Source: Stagonosporopsis chrysanthemi
Taxonomy: Eukaryota; Ascomycota; Dothideomycetes; Pleosporales; Didymellaceae
Assembly: GCA_022560025.1 (NCBI GenBank)
Contig: JAFISE010000140.1
Coordinates: forward strand, 1-64,000
Length of the DNA stretch: 64,000 bases
Reading direction: 5' to 3'
The translations under genes and the position numbers were made by a program. Positions 31,299-43,952 of this stretch are shown here, piece by piece (within the stretch, counting starts at the first letter, position 1; each line of letters opens with the position of its first letter). The notes beneath the pieces were generated by a model. The model was given only the letters and a program-made list of their open reading frames with translations, had not been told where the DNA came from and did not search any database.

Positions 31299-34200
31299 CT
31301 AAGCCCCACCATCGGCAATGGCCTTGAGCAATCCCCCCATGTAGTTCTTCAGCGTGAGATTGTGACTAGCCACAAACGCTAGCTGGTCTTTGACCGGCGC
31401 GAACACGCGCGGCACCCAGCCCACATTCTTGGCCTCCTTCTCCTCCCTCTCGCCGTCTTCGCGCGCTTGTTCTCTCGCGGCATCGCTGAGACGCGGCTTC
31501 TTTGCCCCGGTCGTGCGGTGCGCGTTCGGGCTACCTGCCTCCGTGGCACTGAATGTACGCTTATGGGTTGGCGAGTCTGGGATTTCAAGCACTTGGGAAG
31601 GCGGCGGGATCTTGTTCAGCTGCCGTGCGAGGTTGCGGAGAACGAGGACAGATGATAGAGGAAGGCCCGCGGCATCACTAGCCTCGTCTGTCGCAGTATT
31701 GAAGTACCTGAAATTGGGGGCAAGAGTTGCCGAGTTATTGTTGGGCGTGTAGCGGCCGGTGCTGCCAAGAGTGCTGCCAAAGCCGATGGTGGATGTTTGC
31801 GCGGATGAAGTCGAAGGACGTGAGTCGTCAGCAGCACGATTATGACGTGCGTGAATCGCTTGCTTGATCGAGGTATCAGGAAGATGTGTCTTGACATGCT
31901 GACCAGCAAGGAAGGCTGAATCTGTGTCCGTGGGGAAGCGGGTGCAACCTGCCCAGTGGCAGTTGTATGTCCGAGGCTTTGATGTGGTGATTGCGTCGCC
32001 GTTCTCCATGTCAATGTCTGGTTTCGGCTCTAGGAGCCATTGGCCTGTCTCTTGATCTCGAGGTACCTTGAGATGGGCGCCCACGATGTGTTCCCACATA
32101 GCTCGTGCACCTGATGCGTACTCGCCACACTCTCCCTTGAGGTGTTTCAGGTCTGATGAACCATTGGCTATGTTTGACACCGCCCAACAGCAACGCATGT
32201 ATTGCCTCTTCGTGCTTGGGTCAACTGGTACTGATCGTGGCCGAATCCCCCGAATTGTGTACTTTGGTTGGCCGCCGACTGTCAACACTTGCGCAGATGC
32301 GCCACCAAAAGTTGTGGAAACATTTGTAATGAAATCCTTGGCTGGCATAAGTGCTTTGAAAGTAGATGGATTGGCAGCCATGGCTTCTTGGAACGCTGCG
32401 TTGTACGCTGACCAGAGCTGAATCTGGGTAATCTCGCCTGCTGGCTCCTCCTCGAAACATGTTTTGAGCCATTGCGAGCTTCTTTCTGGCTCCTCTAGCG
32501 TCACGAGGTGATCGATGATTGCAGAGGAGAGCTTGGGCGGTGAATCATTTGGCGTGGATGACTTGGTCGATTTCGGCGTGCTACGTCGTTCCTCGTACGC
32601 GATGGCGCCAAACTGCAGCAACCGAACAAGCTGACCCACGACAGCTTCAACGTTCACTTCGTGTGCGAGAAGTTCGACGTTATCTGGGAAGCCTGTGAAC
32701 AAGTAGAGAAAGTCTAAGCATGCTATCCTCAGATCTTCATCCTCTACAAGAAGCCAGTCGCAGATGGACTGCAACGTCTTGACAGGCACATCTGACAGCT
32801 TGTTTGTAGCTTCCAGGTTCATGGATATCCTGCCGAGAGCTCTCAACGAAGTAATGATTCTGCCTCGATCATCAGTATCGATCTGGGCAAGCAAAGATCG
32901 ATAAACGGGATCATGTGAGTCCAGCACCCAGTACTTTGTTAGTTGCTCGGCAATCTCGAGGGCGTAGTGTTGCAGTTCGACCACTGTGGGATGTTTCGGT
33001 AGGTTGAGTACAACAACGATCAGGTCTCGAATAGCCGGAATCATGGAAGCGTACAGAGCGTTCTCCTTAAGCATTACCATGTTGCGTATGATCAATGCGG
33101 CCTCGTTAATCATATTGAGGGCCTTTGCGTTCTCTTCGGGCAGCAGATCGTCCTCGATGTCCAAAGTTTGAAGTTTGCGAATCTTTTGCAACAAGTCCTT
33201 GGTACCCGTCAAGCCATTGAGCACGCCTGGCCGTTCGAATTCTTCCTCAACGTATGAAACGTCCCATTTAACATCGAAGAACAAGGATCCAACATCTATC
33301 ACTTTTGCGATGAGTGCTTCGGCGAGCCCTGGGAACTGGTCAAATCGATACTTGTCGCCTCGCTCGTGTGAGATCTTGACAAGGTGGTGCAGCGCATATG
33401 CTTCCTCTTCTGGTTCCTTCGATCGCAGCGCGTGCAATGCGCGGATATAAATGTTCGGTCCAGGGAAGCCAGTGCCGGGCAGCATCATTCCCTTGAGGGG
33501 TACTGGTCTGTTCTTCCGATTCACAATGTATTTCTTGCGCGAGGCGACGTATGCGTCCAAGTTATTTGACGGGGTTATAACTTGTTTCAAGGCAAGGGGA
33601 ATGTTCATTCGTGGCTCATAGTTCGCAATGGCTACAGCTGCCGCGCTTGTGCCGTAGCCATTGAGTCCTGGCGAGTTGAGATGGCCAGTAGCCTGACGTG
33701 TTTGCCTGGTTGACGATTCTGGCTGGAAAAGTACGCGCTGCGGCGGTGCATGACGCAGCGACCTCGTTGCTCGCCCTGTGCTCCCTGGCTCGTCTACGTC
33801 CATTCTGTCTGCGTTCGGGGTCTTCTTGACGTCGGCGTCTTCGTCTGAATCGTCTGAGTCTCCGGTTCTTAGTCTTTCGGTCTCGCGACTCCCTCGGTAA
33901 AAGTTCTCTACTGTCCGGTTCAGCAGATCCCCACCTTTGGCTGTGATGTCCTCGAGGATTTCTTTTGGCGGCGGTTCGCGCTTGTGTATGGTCGATATCT
34001 CGTAAGCTCTGAGACTAAGTCAGCACTTTGCATCCACAGTCGTAATGGAATGCGTACGCTAGGTTTTTGTAGTATGCTGTCTTGATCAAGAATGCTTGCG
34101 TGGTAAGCTGGGTAGCAGAGCTGTCTCGCAGGAAGTCTGCTGCTAGCCTCCTCCACGCAAGCTTGTTGTTCTTAGTATCTGAGACCTTATCGTACCCTCC

Positions 34201-34429
34201 TTCCTCATTTACGCGCTTGTAGAGGCGTAACAAGTCGATGTGCTGGTTGGCGACTTTAGGCTCCCGGTCGAGGAATGTCCTGCACACAAGATCAGTACAC
34301 GCGCCAGTAAGAGACACATGTCCAGGGCACCGACCCTCTCTTTTCGTGGTAAGCCTGCAGCTCCTCAATAAACTTGTCGTACTCTTCGGTGCGCTCGATG
34401 GAAGGTTCTCGTGGTTTGCTGGGCGCCAT
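31299..34429 (-). CDS. RSC9: RSC complex subunit Rsc9 / ARID2-like chromatin remodelling protein
   Basis: Three exons, 34429-34335, 34279-34058 and 34008-31299, give 1008 aa. The first two exons encode an ARID DNA-binding domain (residues 10-110: YDKFIEELQAYHEKRGTFLD, LLRLYKRVNEEGGYDKVSD and WRRLAADF). Next come an acidic linker, a helical-repeat region, an RFX-like segment, and a single C2H2-type zinc finger (CHWAGC then HVKTH) near residue 800. This layout matches ARID2/BAF200 and fungal Rsc9, a subunit of the RSC/PBAF-type SWI/SNF remodeller in the nucleus. The full frame depends on the two short upstream exons, whose joins restore the ARID fold. A basic patch (GAKKPRLSDAAREQ) lies near the C-terminus. 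The gene is divergent from the 34768 gene, with 338 bp between starts. Confidence 0.86.
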
Positions 34430-34767
34430 CTTTCAATGCGCGCATGAACTCCAATGTTTGGCGGTTTCGATCGTGGTACAGCCACAGGCTGAGCGGTGTG
34501 CCTGGCGCAGGCGCGTTGGAGACCGTACTTGTCGCGGCGCGTTCGGTCGCGATGCTGGCTGAACATCAGAATGCCAGAGCTCCGACTCCACCCACGCGCA
34601 GCCAGGGCACTAGTGCAGTCACGTGATTTTAACCATCGCTCCTTCCCCCGTTCCCAATTCATCTCTCACTACCAGACAACACCTCTGTCAACGAGGTCGC
34701 CGCCCGGCTAATTCATGCAGCAGCCACTTTGATCCCGAATAATACAACAATTTGCTTGCTAACCGCT
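34430..34767. promoter_or_regulatory. Divergent promoter RSC9-like / unknown gene
   Basis: A 338-bp gene-free region separates two divergent start codons. No specific element was identified. Confidence 0.5.
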
Positions 34768-36432
34768 ATGATCTCGCTCCCGCTGACCAAGTTGTCGACC
34801 GCGCAAGATGCATGTCATGACGAGCAGACATTCCAGTGGAAGCACGAAAACAACAACCTCACCTGCGTAATTGACTCATATCAGTCTGGTGGTTCGTCAC
34901 TACAGCTGTTGAAGGTGGTTCAGGGCTCTCAGATCCGTGTAAGAGCTGTAGCCTGCGACCACCCTTCACCCAGTAGTCTCACTGTCTGGAACATGTGTTG
35001 ATGAAGACTGCTGCTAACGTGAACCTGTAGCATCAGATCGAACTCGAGCGTCTGATCAAAGAATCGCAGGATCTCGTGAGCGACATGCAGCAACGCGGCG
35101 TTGAGCTCAAAGGCGAGCAACTGCCTATTTCTGCCATCATCCGTTGTCCATTGATTGCCATTCGTTGGCAGCTACCAGACAAGAAGGTGAAAAAATACGA
35201 ATATATTGTACGTCGCGGGCTCACGGTTCATACAGATTCGGCGTTTGCAAATGCGCTTTGGTTCTGATGAAGGTTTTGACCTTGTCTACAACACTCTCTA
35301 CCGCCTTGGCCTTCGTATGTTGCCGCCACAAAGCCAGTCAAAGGATCGAGGCTCAACTGCACAATCAGAGCAATCGAGGGTCAATACACAGCCACCAAGC
35401 TCAACTCTACGACCAGATGCAAAGCCTGTGGGCCCCTCGTGTCCTCCATCCAGACTTTCAGAAATTTCAAGCCGACCATACACTGCGGTATCTGCACCCA
35501 CTGCCCTAGAGTCTCAGATACACGATGCCCAGTTTGCACGACCGAGCTCAGCCGTTGCAGGATCTGGTATCTCATCTTCCAACCCCCTGACTCCTCCCAT
35601 GTACTTTCCACGGCCAGATTCTGCTTCGGTGGTGTCGTCCGAATACTCTCCTAGCTTTCCGCCTCGTGATAGAACAGTTACAGCTATTGAGAACCACGAT
35701 ACTACCATACCACGCCCAGAGACTGCTCTATTGTATGAGCGGCCTGATACGGCAGAGCTTCCTCCTCGGCGTGAGCTTCCGTTTCCGCGCAACTCGTTGC
35801 CCACGTCTTCTGGCAGTGATCACAATCGACCCCGCAGCCGCCCATCGACCGGATACATGGGACCACCACCACTGCCATCTAGGGTCAGTGATTTGCGGCC
35901 AGGCTCTGCTCGCGCTGCTGGGATGGACAGTGAACTGCCTCCTCTTCGGCAGCCGACAATTCTCACCGATGCTGCGAAAAAGCCGTCTTCCCAGCAGCGA
36001 CCGCACACGCCTCGGCCTACTTCATGGGGCTACTCTAAGTCTGGGCAGCCAATAAGCGTCTACGAGGATCAAAGCCTTTCGCCTGGTTCATCGTCACCTC
36101 AGGCATATCCTTCTCCTGCATTCACAAGCCCCTCAGCAACAAGAGCCCTCAGTCCTGTCAGCAGTGATGCCCAGAATCAACGTCCGGCACCACATATGAC
36201 GTCTGCCAATTCTCCCTCGCCTGGTTCTAAGGATCAAATCGACCGTGTGCTCAACTCATTCGCCCTCAGCGACGCCGGGAACGCCCTGAAGGCATATGCA
36301 ATGCAGAGCGACGACGCACGCCGAGCTGCACTGGACAGCTTCATCCTCAAGAGTCTTGGTGACAAAGACTTTTTGACGCTTGTTGAAGACATGGAAGCCA
36401 ACTGGGCCCGCATTGGCCTGGGAACGTGGTAA
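34768..36432 (+). CDS. Unrecognised Ser/Pro-rich protein with folded ends; possible Rec114-like protein
   Basis: Three exons, 34768-34938, 35031-35186 and 35236-36432, give 507 aa with all joins in phase 0. Residues 10-125 look like a folded domain: TFQWKHENNNLTCVIDSYQ, then a helix (IELERLIKESQDLVSDMQQ), then IAIRWQLPDKKIRRLQMRFG and a closing helix DEGFDLVYNTLYRLG. This strand-rich core with a C-terminal helix recalls a PH-type fold. Residues 130-430 are disordered, rich in Pro, Ser and Arg. The last 60 residues are helical (DQIDRVLNSFALSDAG, then LVEDMEANWARIGLG). An N-terminal PH-like domain, a disordered middle and a short helical C-terminus is the layout of the meiotic recombination factor Rec114, but no motif proves this. 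The gene is otherwise unassigned. Confidence 0.6.
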
Positions 36433-37568
36433 ACCACCTGCACATCCAGAAGGTAGGTGAGCAGAATAGCTATGGACGGATATTGGAACATGTGGTGGAC
36501 CAGAAGATTTGAAAATTACAGCATATGAACCCCAAGGAATATTCTTCATGATTTACGTGTGCGGTGCGTCTCAATACAATTATGGTAGACGTTACAAAAC
36601 TATCACAATATACCAGACAGGACCATGAATACAACAATATCGTCTTCCATATTACCGAGAAACGTACGTAGGAAGCTCTAACGCAGACCTCCAAGGCTGT
36701 TTCGCGCATGCTTTACAATTCAACAATTATCTAGGAATCTAAGTTATCTTCCAGGACATTCCAGGACAAGACATGCAACAGGCAATGTCACCGGCGCCCA
36801 CAGCCGATTTTTCCAGCACCAACACCACCCCTGACCCTACGGCACACCTTACACCACCGCTTCTGAGCCCCCAGCACCCACCTATCGCGCACCCATCCCG
36901 CGACCCCTCGCCCTAACTACCTCCACCGCTCTATTTCCGCTTGGCAAAGCTTATCCCTTTCCCAAAAAGCTTGACCCCCAATTCCGGTGAAAGCGCGGTC
37001 CTGAGGGTGTCATGCCCACCCAGCCAGCGTACAAACCTCTGCCAGCGTGTCAAATCCACACACTGAATCATGGCTAGCATGCAGATGGCGAGAAAATCAG
37101 GATTGCAAATGGTGTGGCGCTACGGGTGTGCGGCATCGGTGTTGGGGGCAGGTTTGCCGTTTCGGCCGAGACTGGAGGGGGCGTGGTGCGGGGCGAGTGG
37201 CTAGTGCATTGGAGCTCTGAGGGGTTGGGATACGATGTGATTTCGGAAGTGTGGGATAGCAATGCGCGCTGGGGAGACGGGTGGCCAGTTACTTTAGCAC
37301 TGTTTGTAAATGGTAGATTGAATGGATTGAACAAGGGTATAAGCTCGCGCTGAGAAACAGAAGACTACGGTCCTTCGCTCCTATAGAATCACAAATAGAC
37401 AATTGCTTATCCAGGAACACGTAAATTGACTTTCCTCAAAGGCTCGATTCCATCACTTACTCAGATGACAGCGTAGATGCCAGAACGTACGGCTGCGAGT
37501 CGAGTTGTGATGTCAGCGACTCCGCGTGCATCCTCGTAATTGTTTCAATGGAGCGAGGCGAGGCCCGA
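36433..37568. other. Convergent intergenic region, no gene seen
   Basis: About 1.1 kb lies between two stop codons. AT-rich 3' flanks meet a CCC- and CAC-rich stretch near 36800-36900. A 79-codon frame (37114-37353) has no features and is not called. Confidence 0.5.
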
Positions 37569-40068
37569 TTACGAGAGCGATGCCATGAAGTCATCTTGCT
37601 TCAACGTATTTGAGTCGAAGTTATTCCCGTTCTTGGCATCCGGTGATGACACCGTCAATTGTTGTTGTGCCGCTGCCGCCGTTGCCTGGGCCATTGCGGC
37701 ATCGTTCGCCGCTGCCATGGCTGCAGAGAGGTCGTGTTCGGCGCTTGCAAGCGCCTGTTCGTGGCTTCCGTTGCCGCCACTGCTGACTGGGCGGGTCTCG
37801 GTTCCTTCACGCTCACCAACAGCGGCTGCAGCGAGGTGTTGGAGGCCAACCATATTGGGTTCAGGCGCTGCGGGGGTTTGCTCAGGAAGTGTATTTGTTG
37901 GCGGCGAAGGGGCTTGTTTCTGGTGCAAGATGTCTCTCACAGCTGTGTCCCAGCCTGTGTGGTCTATGCTGCGATGGAGAATCTGTCCATTGTTGAGGGC
38001 ATCAATCATATCCTTGATGGCCGCGTGTGCTTCGACTTGCGTCTCGACCCTGTCGGAGAGCTCGGCTAGAGAAGTTGCGACAAGACTGGCGCATACATGA
38101 TGCAGGGGAGTAATGGCTCCGTTGGACAGATTACTAAGAAGCTCTTTGGTCAAACCAAGCAGCTCGGTTGATGATATGTTTTGCGAAGACAGTCTCCCTA
38201 CAAAGACGCGAAGATACTGATAAATAAGGTAAGGTGGGGAGTTGTCCGTCAGGTCTGTAATGTCAATCGATTCGCGGTAGCCTGTCAGCTGGCCATTGAG
38301 GTAGATGGACTCGGGTGAGGCAGCGGCCAAAGGCATGGATGCGAATGGCGACGAGGGTTCGATAGTAGGCACACTACCTGCACGATTTACGGCAGCAACT
38401 TGCCCTACGATTTTAGCGCCACCTGTTCAGTGTCAGCATGAGCCCGTGACTGTCAGCAGCAGGAGAAGCTTACGAGCCAAGTGGTAGGCGAGATCACCGA
38501 GGGCTGCATAATCATCACGAGTCAGAGAACCCGAATGCAGTGGCAGCATAATGTCCTTTGAACGGCTTGAGGCGTGCAAACGATCCAAGGTCAGCGCTGT
38601 CCAGAAGGCACGACGTGAGCCCTGGAATGCGTCCTGGTCTTGCTCTTCTAATACATTCAACACTCTGACATCGTTGAAGCCAGACTCGCTGATGCAGCCA
38701 GCGATCTGGCCAAGTAGTTGCGAGGTACTCCCTACAAGTCCTGAACCAGGTTTGTCTATCGCAATCAGAATCAATAGCAAGGATTGGCAATAGACCAAAT
38801 TGTTATAAAACTGCCGTGATGTGTCCGAATCGTTAAGTGTAAGCTTCGCAGCGTCAACCGCAGCAAAAGTCTGCTTTAATAGCTGAGTCGGACTGGTGTC
38901 AATCTGTGGTAGCGCTCGAGGCGCAAATGATCGTACACAAGCATCGAGTGAAAGGAAGAAAGCCTCCCGTAGCTTTGGAGAACAATTCGTGAGACGGTTC
39001 AAAGCCGTCGAGTCATGCGGCAGGATAGGTAGTGTAGGATGGATCAAGTTGTAGTACCTGGATGCGTGTAAGCCAAGAGTCGATGTAAAATAATCTTGAT
39101 GGACCTACGCCTTGAGTGTGCTCTCATTTGACCCTGTGATGAGATTACCGGCCAAAGCCATGTCGCCAAACGAAGTTCGACGATCGCTATTCGTTTGATT
39201 TTCTTGTGTTGTCAGCAGAGAGACCATAGCGTGCTCGAACGGGTGATTATTACCGCGATCTTGACCGGACCAGCTGGACCGGCCAAAAGCATCCGAGAAC
39301 CCTTCGGACATGCTGTGCGTGCGCTTTCGGTGGAATTGAGGTGGCCCTTGAATCTCCGTAAAGTTGTGCTCGGTCAGATTCTGAAGGTCAAACTGATGAG
39401 TTTGAGGCTGCTGGATCTGGCTCTCGAGGGAGTTCAGACGGTCTGCAAGTTCTTTGATGTAGCTGATCTGCTGTCAGTCGGCTGCAATGTGAATAACAAG
39501 AGACTACACGAACCCCTTGCTGGGGCCACGCTTCATGGGCTGTCTGCTGAACTGACATCTTGCCCCAGTCCTCTTGCAGCTCGAGCAAGCTTCTGGTCCA
39601 TTCTCGCTAGTTGCGTCGCATCGAATCTATTGTGTATGAGCAGACTGAGAGCTGCAGGATCGAGTGCCCATCACACACCTTCTTTCGCCGACACTCGTCG
39701 CAAGCTCGCGACACCTTCGACCGCTTTCGATTCGGGTCATTAGGATCGAATTGCTCGTGGGTTTCGCCTAAGCTCATCGCGACATGCGCCATTTGCTGCG
39801 GTGAGTGTGTCGGCCGTTGTTGTGCGTGGTAGTGAGGGTGCGCGCTTTGCAAAGGCGTCATCTGAGCCGGCGGCTGGTATTGAGGTTGCTGGGGGCCACC
39901 TCCGTGCATGACTTGATTGCTGAACTGCTGGAGCTTCTCCTGAAGCTGCAGGTCAGGGTCGGTCAAATCCTGGTGGTGCTGCTGGGCAGGTGGTGTGCCA
40001 TTGTGGTTGCCATATGGGCCAGGTCCTCCGGTCATCTGAGCATCTGGGTCACCGTAATTCGAGGTCAT
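37569..40068 (-). CDS. RGT1: Zn2Cys6 transcription factor, Rgt1-like glucose regulator
   Basis: Five exons, 40068-39679, 39626-39514, 39462-39109, 39057-38474 and 38422-37569, give 634 aa. A Gln/Pro-rich N-terminus precedes the zinc cluster, split by the first intron: ACDECRRKK then IRCD, CSSCKRTGARC. The join after exon 2 gives GPSKGYIKELADRLNSLE, the linker and coiled coil typical of Rgt1-type regulators. The middle (residues 270-470) is the fungal transcription-factor homology region, with YYNLIHPTLPILP and a block from SLDACVRSFAP to LHSGSLTRDDYAALGDLAYHLA. The C-terminus is Ala/Gln-rich and low complexity. Rgt1 binds promoters of hexose transporter genes in the nucleus and represses them when glucose is low. 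The family assignment rests on the linker and architecture; the biological target in this fungus is inferred. Confidence 0.82.
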
Positions 40069-42391
40069 CGTGCAGCGTACTGCGAATGCAGCTACAGCTG
40101 CTATCGTCGCGCGTAACAGGCGATTGCTTTGTGGCTTTGGCGGGATTATGCGACGTGTTTGCGCGTTGTCTGATTCGTTGTCGTCAAGTCGACGAAGCGT
40201 GAGGTTGAGTGAGGGCCGAGGGAAGTTTGCGCGCGTTGCTCGACAAATCTGGCACTAGCGCCTTTCGAACAGCACGAAGGTGACGACCCTCGCAGTTGCC
40301 CGACGAGAGGTAAAGTGAAGCCATGGTGGGCTTGTTGGATAGCCCTGACCGTTCTGTAGTGGTTTGTAGTGTTGCTATGGCCAAATAGCGACGTCAACAT
40401 CGAATCGCATTTCGGAGGCACCTTTCCCCGGTTTACAAGGACCGCCGGTTTCGAACTTTCCTGCATCAACTGAGGGCTAGAGATCTGTTGATGTCTTCAG
40501 ACGGTGTGCTGCTGTCAAGCTCTGACGAGACAATGTTTAACGAGCAAGTGCTCTTCTTCGGAGAATCGGACATTCGATAGCCAAGGAGTCTTTCAAGTCC
40601 AATCTTGCTGAACGCACTCTGCTTCTCACATTACTGCAAGCGATGAGAGCATTTGCTGTTTCTCTCCAAAGAAAGGAAAATGAGAAAGGGTATATAGCAC
40701 ATCTATCCAGCAGGGATTTAACAGGGGACAGCAGAATCTTCGAGAACACCTGTTCAATCACAGACTCACAACGCTCGGCTGAAGTGACGCCTGCTTCCTG
40801 TTCAAGATTTGATCACACTGCATAATCACTTGAGGCTGACATGGCCGCTTCAGACGCTTGCCACCGAATTGTCAACGAATATTTAGCAATGGCTCCTAAT
40901 TCAGTACACGCACATACCAGATGCATGCTCGCTCCCCCCAGTTGTGCGCCTTTTAGATTCAATCTGCGACCACTCTAGTATCGTGTAAAGCTGTGTATAT
41001 AAGGCGCAGCCAATGAGGGAGCAGCGGACACCTGCAGCAACAACCAAAAGCAGGGTAGGTGATCAGCGTGCCTGCGGCTCACTAAACGTGCGATTTGTGT
41101 CAAGACGAGCATCAAGCTTAGCACATCACCCCGTGGAGAAGCGGACGGGGCGTTTCAAAGCGTGAGCGAGCACCAGCAGTTTGCCCAGCGCTCTAAAGGA
41201 GGCTCCCCACCTCAATGCCAAACTACTGCTGCTACGGCCTCCCGGTGATTGCCATGGCGGTCAAATCTCATCTCTTTAGACAGCTAGCGCTCTCACGAGC
41301 AACGCCCAGACGAAACAAATGAGAACAGAAATTGGTGTACCTGAAAGCACGAAGGGGCAATTCGACAGGCAGTCAATAAACTCGACATTACCGCTGCACA
41401 AAGACCGATCAGCACTTGGCAACGGGCGCTGTACTTCCTTGCGCCACGACGGTCGTGACAGCCAGGCGACTACACGAGTCGACAGAGCAAAATCTCTGGA
41501 ACCCATGAAACACGCTGTGGACTGCTTGGTGTAGTGCAAGGCCGCGACCGTTGCGGTGAGTGTGCGGGCACCTTCGCTGGCTAGGTGGAGCCGGAGGCCT
41601 TCCGCAGGCTGGTGCTCGAGGTCGAGCGTCCAGTGGCTCGCTACAAAGGCCACCGCGAGAAGTCGAATTTCGGGTGCGCGCGGCGTGCAGCGTGCGTGCA
41701 GCCAGCTGCCAGCCAGCAGCGGGCGAGAGGGACCGCTCGAGGAGCCGCGGACTGCCAACCACGCCAACGAGCTGCGAGCTGCGGTGAACCCACGCGTGTG
41801 CACTGTGCACTGGCAGGGGTCGTCTGCTCGCGCCGCCTGGCTGATCGAAGTCATGTCAGCACGGACCACCACTTCTTGCCGATGCAGCTAAGCAGGACAG
41901 CCCGCAAGCCAATTACAGATGGCCTGGCCGAGGGCGCCTGTCCTCTTCTTGAGGCGCTGCCCCGTCGCTCCTCTTCCTCTCACCACTACAACGCTACACT
42001 CTCCAGACTGGTGTTTTGGCGGTCTCCTCAGGAACCACGCTCCACGCTTTCGGCCAGCGCCTCTTGCGCTCGGTTCCCCCTTGAACATCATATTCTCCAC
42101 TCTCCACTCTCCACTCTGTCGTCCTCGGTCCCCTTCCGGCGTTTACGGTCCTCGTCAACTCAGCCCAGCTCGGCGTGTTTCTCTCCATTGATCACGATAC
42201 CCCTCTGCTATTGATTTGAACGTTCTTCGACACTATTCTTCTGCACTGTATCATTACCCCTGGCCAGCAGTGTCTCCCGCGACGCCGTTGGTCTTTGCTT
42301 TATTCCCGTTAGTTGCTTGTAGCCCTTGGCCATCGTTGCGCAGCGGCTCCTAGCCAGCTCTACGACCGCAACCGGCCGTCAACCCCCCGGA
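40069..42391. other. Long gene-free region upstream of two regulators
   Basis: This 2.3-kb region lies between the divergent starts of the Rgt1-like and copper-fist genes. A TATATAAG near 40996 is followed by an AGCCAATGAGG (CCAAT-type) element, and three CTCCACT copies occur at about 42100-42118. Frames of up to 209 codons between 41276 and 42214 overlap on both strands and look like GC-driven shadows. Long leaders are common for fungal regulators. Confidence 0.5.
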
Positions 42392-43952
42392 ATGCCTGTC
42401 ATCGATGGCGAAAAATGGGCTTGCTCGTCCTGCATCAAAGGTCACCGAGTGAGCGGCTGCACCCACAATGGTATACTACTCCTCGGCGCCTTGCAGCTTT
42501 GATTACTTTACCATGAAACATAGGCTAAAACTATGTTTCGCAGATCGAGAACTACACCACATCAACCCCAAGGGTCGCCCAGTCAAGCAATGCGAGCACT
42601 GTCGTGGCGCACGCAAGTCCAAGTCTCATCACGCCAAGTGTGATTGTGGCGATAAGAAAGACAAGGACAAGCATAGAGACAAGGGCGACGCCAAGGGTGA
42701 GATTATGCCTGGCGCACTGAGTCGTGTCAACTCTAACGACGGTTCGGCCCATGCCAATGGGTGCCAGTGCCACTCTGGCGGCAAGTGCCTTTGTGGCACC
42801 GTAAAGGAGGAGCCTTCTGCTCTGAAAATCGACACTGGTCGTCAGACGCTTCACGAAGCTCGCGCAAAGCCAAAGCTTACGACTGCACAATCCGAGAGTC
42901 ACTTGACCGTCTTTGCGAACGGCCACCACAAGCCCTGCCATCGCAGCAACAACACGGCTCATGTATCTGGCTTGCCCTACAAGATCCCACGCCCGCACAC
43001 CCTGCATGGCCACTCTTCGTTTGCCGCCCTCGGCAGGACCGACAACAACTACAACGTCAACCCAGAGACGCCGGCCCCGGCCTCGCGATCCATGGACACA
43101 CTGTCGCTCTCAAATCCCGACTTCTATACATTCCTTGGGAACGGCGAACGCTCGAACGCTCTGCCCATGACGACCATGAGTGCAAGTCTTGATACCATCA
43201 ACTTCCAGGACTCTTTCTTCACTGGCCAGAATGGCGTATTCGCAACTCAGGACGGCAACTCTCCTGAGAGCAACGCAAGTGATAACTTCTCGACCCAGCA
43301 GTGGCCATGGACAACAGCTACTGGCACACCTGTCAACTACAACTTCGGTTTCGGCAGCCTGTCAACATCTCCTTCCCAGGAGTGCTTGCCCAATCTCGAC
43401 AATCAATGGTCTATTCCTTCTGCAGGGTTTGATCCGATCTGGTCTGCTGGAGATCTTCCATTGGACCCTAGCAAGCTCAACGACAGTTTGGCTCAACCCA
43501 TCTCGCATAGCGGGGAATCGAAGCAAAGCGGCCCCGGCCTGACGGTCGCCTCATCTGTTCACTCGGAGGTCGGAGAGCCGAATCTATTTGCAGACTTGGA
43601 CTTCAAGGCTCCCCAATCAGCTGCAAGCGAGTCCCTGTTCTGGGAGGATCAGCCTGTCTACCGCTTCAGCACTGCGATGCCGACAGAGAGCCTCGTTGCC
43701 CCTATGTCCATCCCTATGACGACCATGTCAACTAGTCAAGCTTTCGAGTCCGACTATTCGAAGTCCCAGAGCATTGCCCCTACTACCATGTCAATGACAA
43801 GTACAAGCGATTATGCGGATGCTGCAGCAATTGCTATTCCTGGCAATTTCGACGATGTCGCTCCCAACGACCCATGGCCGATCGAGCAAAATATCATGGC
43901 TTACAATAGCATGAATGCTTTCGATTCCACCTACCCACAGAATTGGCTGTAG
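42392..43952 (+). CDS. Copper-fist transcription factor
   Basis: Two exons, 42392-42470 and 42544-43952, give 495 aa. The N-terminal copper-fist domain spans the intron: WACSSCIKGHRVSGCTHN joined to DRELHHINPKGRPVKQCEHC, with the R/K-GRP minor-groove motif and four zinc-binding ligands. It is followed by KCDCGDKK and a basic stretch, and then a CxCx5CxC element (CQCHSGGKCLC) near residue 100 that may sense copper. The rest is Ser/Thr/Pro-rich and should act as the activation region. Copper-fist factors (Ace1, Mac1, Cuf1, AceA, MacA) control copper detoxification or uptake and, through copper-dependent oxidases, high-affinity iron uptake. Which subtype this is cannot be decided from sequence. 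It lies about 14 kb from the siderophore cluster, which is suggestive only. Confidence 0.9.

Noticed and set aside
37114..37353. A 79-codon plus-strand frame between two convergent genes
   Set aside because: It is short, lacks domains and splice context, and is not distinguishable from chance.
41276..42214. Overlapping frames of about 200 codons on both strands upstream of the copper-fist gene
   Set aside because: Both strands are open, composition is Arg/Ala/Ser-biased, and no domain or good start is seen; a leader or promoter is more likely.
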